From Dendrophyllia cribrosa (Eukaryota > Cnidaria > Anthozoa > Scleractinia > Dendrophylliidae), in the NCBI GenBank assembly GCA_024195265.1, contig JAJLRJ010000002.1, positions 16,688,764 through 16,752,763 on the forward strand: a stretch of 64,000 nt of DNA, written 5' to 3'. The notes under the pieces were generated by a model. That model saw nothing but the letters and a program-made list of their open reading frames with translations. It had not been told where the DNA came from and ran no database searches. Positions 61,955-64,000 of the stretch are shown here, one piece after another (within the stretch, counting starts at the first letter, position 1; each line of letters opens with the position of its first letter). The position numbers and the translations under genes are program-made.

Positions 61955-63637
61955 ATGTCAAGTCAAGAAGAGAAAGAATCGACTTCGCCAAAAACAGTAG
62001 CACATGCCAGAACATCAACGCTAACGAAGAGGACGGAACGTGAAGGCAGAAACACGAAGACATTTTTCAGATCAAAAGGAACACAAAAAGAAAAGCCCAA
62101 ATTAAAATATAAAACAAAACGTGAGGAGTATGGCGCTATGCAAAGAATTGATTCTGGGATTTGTGGTTTAACTGCGAAAAGATATTTGAATGGAAAACTA
62201 AAGGAAAGCACGTCGCAAGCTGCGGTTTGTGATATCAGCGATGAATTTCAAATGCTGCAACTACATTGCGACGACTCGGAAAGCAATGAAGACTCTCTCA
62301 GCATGATTTCGATGCATTCTCGGCCTTCGTCGCGGAATACAGTGGACTTGCATGAAGAGCTTTATAAACGGAACTTCAAAGACGACGATGAACTTGAAAG
62401 TTTGGAAAACTTCAGTGGAAGTAAGAACGGGCAAATAAGAATAACCACAGAAGAAAAAAGCCAGAGCGGAACTTCTACAGACTTCGCTTCAGATAACAAT
62501 GGGTCGCCAAGGCTACAAGTTTCTCAACTTGATACTAAGGAAGATTTGGATAAACTCGAGACAGGCAATCGGAACTTTTCAAATCACCTGCAAGAGCCAG
62601 TAGAATTTGAAAAAGAATCTGAATCTGAAAAAACGACAAAATCGAAAGTCAAAACTGCTTGGGAACTAAGCGATAAATTCCATTTGACTGCAGATTTTCC
62701 AGCTGACGTTTGGGACGACAAAAAAACAGGCAAAAAATCGCTTAGTATGAGAAGACTGTCATCGGAACTGTTAAACGCAAGTTTCCCACCACTATCAGCA
62801 GTCCCTGAATCGAGAAGAGGTTCGTTTCCTACTTCTTTTTCAAATTGGTTTTCGTCATCAAAAATGCCTTCAGAACTTCCTACACTATCGGGAAGACAAT
62901 GTAAAGTTCAACTTCCCTTGAGTTTTCCTGGTGTTCCACCGCCCACAAGTGAAAGTGAATCGGAATCCTCTGATGCTGATCTTGACATAACATATTTGGA
63001 ACAAGGACAAGTTGGGAAGAAAAATGACCAAAAACTACTAAAGAACTATTTAGAAGTTTCGCCCGGGAAACAGGTACCAAAACTGAAGATATCCTCTGCA
63101 AGGGCATCACCTAGCTCAAGTGAATCTCGTTCGCCGATGGCATCCTCGGAACATCTAGCTATGAAGGCTGCATCTGCTGAATACCTTGCTGCTCGAGTGG
63201 TCACGCAACTTAACTGCGCATTCAAAGAAACTGTTGGTGAAAGCGATGATGAGGTCACGACCCGGGCAAATTGTGTCACGCCAAATTTAATGTCTCGCAG
63301 ACATAGCGCACTGTTCTTTCGTTCAAACACGAACAACTTTTTCGACGAAAAAGCCAAGTCGCTGATCTTGCCTTCAGTTCACAACGAGTACAGCAAGAGT
63401 TTGCCCAATTTGAATAGTCAGAACAAAACTAAACGGATGTTTGTGACATTCGATAAACAGTCTCCCCATGCGAAAGTGGTTAATCTAAAGGAAAAGACTG
63501 ACTTGGCTCGTAAATGCCGTCTTATAAACCGCAGATTGACCAACGACGATTCGGTGGTTAAGGCGATGCTCGAAGAGAAAGTCCACAAGAAATCGATGGT
63601 CAAGAAATGGGTTATATCATCTGCACAAGGCATTTGA
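61955..63637 (+). CDS. Unrecognised Ser-rich intronless protein, 560 residues
   Basis: A single open frame from ATG 61955 (context GCGCA ATG T) to the stop at 63635-63637. Codon use is even and there is no low-complexity artefact, so it is a convincing gene. The N-terminus is basic (about residues 20-60, Lys/Arg/Thr-rich). The middle is acidic and Ser-rich (DDSESNEDSLSMISMHSRPS; SESESESSDADLD). It carries several short motifs typical of phosphoregulated proteins (MRRLSS, SRRGSF, SRRHSAL, SKSLPNL), consistent with basophilic kinase sites. There is no signal peptide, membrane span or known domain visible. The C-terminus is basic (KVHKKSMVKKW). An acceptor-like CCTTACAG at about 61902-61909 upstream of the ATG may end a 5' UTR intron. 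Probably an intracellular regulatory or scaffold protein, which is inference. Function unknown. Confidence 0.8.
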   Translation: MSSQEEKESTSPKTVAHARTSTLTKRTEREGRNTKTFFRSKGTQKEKPKLKYKTKREEYGAMQRIDSGICGLTAKRYLNGKLKESTSQAAVCDISDEFQMLQLHCDDSESNEDSLSMISMHSRPSSRNTVDLHEELYKRNFKDDDELESLENFSGSKNGQIRITTEEKSQSGTSTDFASDNNGSPRLQVSQLDTKEDLDKLETGNRNFSNHLQEPVEFEKESESEKTTKSKVKTAWELSDKFHLTADFPADVWDDKKTGKKSLSMRRLSSELLNASFPPLSAVPESRRGSFPTSFSNWFSSSKMPSELPTLSGRQCKVQLPLSFPGVPPPTSESESESSDADLDITYLEQGQVGKKNDQKLLKNYLEVSPGKQVPKLKISSARASPSSSESRSPMASSEHLAMKAASAEYLAARVVTQLNCAFKETVGESDDEVTTRANCVTPNLMSRRHSALFFRSNTNNFFDEKAKSLILPSVHNEYSKSLPNLNSQNKTKRMFVTFDKQSPHAKVVNLKEKTDLARKCRLINRRLTNDDSVVKAMLEEKVHKKSMVKKWVISSAQGI

Positions 63638-64000
63638 GCTGAAGTATAGAGTTCAGTTAAGGCACTGATGTACAAACACTTAAAGTTTATAAAGCCACTT
63701 TTTCCAAGTCTGTTCACAAACTTTTCCTTTTGAGCCGAGCGCGGAGCGCGGGAACGAGCCCGGAGGGCGAGAAAAAAAGGAGTATTTATTCTGTCGCCCT
63801 AGGGGCTCGTTCTCGCGCTACGTGCTTGTACTCGCGCGCGTTTGCTTCGCTCGCGCTGGACTAAAAAATAAATCGGTCTGTAGACAGACTAACTTTTGCT
63901 ATTCTTTTCAGACTTGACCCTGTTTTCGAGTCATTGATAGAGTGTTTAGATTGTTTTAAATACACCACTAAAATAAATACAGCTTTTGTCAGCTTGGATA
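63638..64000. other. 3' flank of the Ser-rich gene
   Basis: Contains a GC-rich stretch 63733-63850 with loosely inverted CGAGCCCGGAGGGCGAGA / TCGCCCTAGGGGCTCG and repeated GCGCG words. AATAAA-type signals occur near 63868 and 63972. No further gene is visible before the window ends. Confidence 0.5.

Overview
This is an animal nuclear genome window. It has multi-exon genes with GT-AG introns, AT-rich introns, no operons, and a very dense load of short inverted-repeat (foldback/MITE-like) elements. Two conserved genes are recognisable, a LIX1/LIX1L-family gene and an ABCB8-type mitochondrial ABC half-transporter. The tRNA-like SINEs, CR1/L2-like LINE debris, oligo-C/G tracts and low-complexity secreted proteins suggest a marine invertebrate, most likely an anthozoan cnidarian such as a coral or sea anemone. 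That placement is inference, because no search was possible.

Layout. 1-4.5 kb: no supportable gene, one foldback. 4.5-27 kb, minus strand: a locus of secreted low-complexity proteins. Reading 5' to 3' on the minus strand, the first gene (26698-21579, 5 exons, 668 codons) has a signal peptide, a small two-cysteine exon, and a long Pro/Gln/Asn-rich exon with three 36-37-residue repeats and a Tyr-rich tail. Behind it lies a compound gene with two possible signal-peptide first exons (18907-18775 and 16349-16013), one shared two-cysteine exon (12220-12095), and two alternative tails. One tail is a strongly Asp-rich terminal exon (11985-11693). The other is three Gln/Pro/Ala-rich exons (10040-9912, 7801-7629, 5120-4770). 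All the splice phases agree. The two-cysteine exons of the two genes are both 126 nt, both phase 1-1, both with C-x23-C spacing, so the genes look like tandem paralogues.

27-30 kb: intergenic. 30.07-35.29 kb, plus strand: LIX1/LIX1L homologue, 3 coding exons. 36-40.7 kb: intergenic, with two ~1 kb foldback elements whose arms carry long oligo-C/oligo-G runs. 40.78-54.75 kb, minus strand: ABCB8-like gene, 12 coding exons resolved, with the first coding exon not found. One of its introns holds a ~2.5 kb minisatellite (84 bp unit, about 30 copies) with a six-unit higher-order period. 55-61.9 kb: intergenic, with foldbacks and two 134 bp MITE copies flanked by perfect 8 bp target duplications. 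61.96-63.64 kb, plus strand: an unrecognised intronless 560-residue Ser-rich protein.

How things fit together. The conserved genes look like independent housekeeping or developmental genes. The coherent unit is the secreted-protein locus. Its Lys-rich and Asp-rich segments, sequons, repeats and signal peptides are what one sees in extracellular matrix or biomineral-associated proteins, but no function is demonstrated by the sequence.
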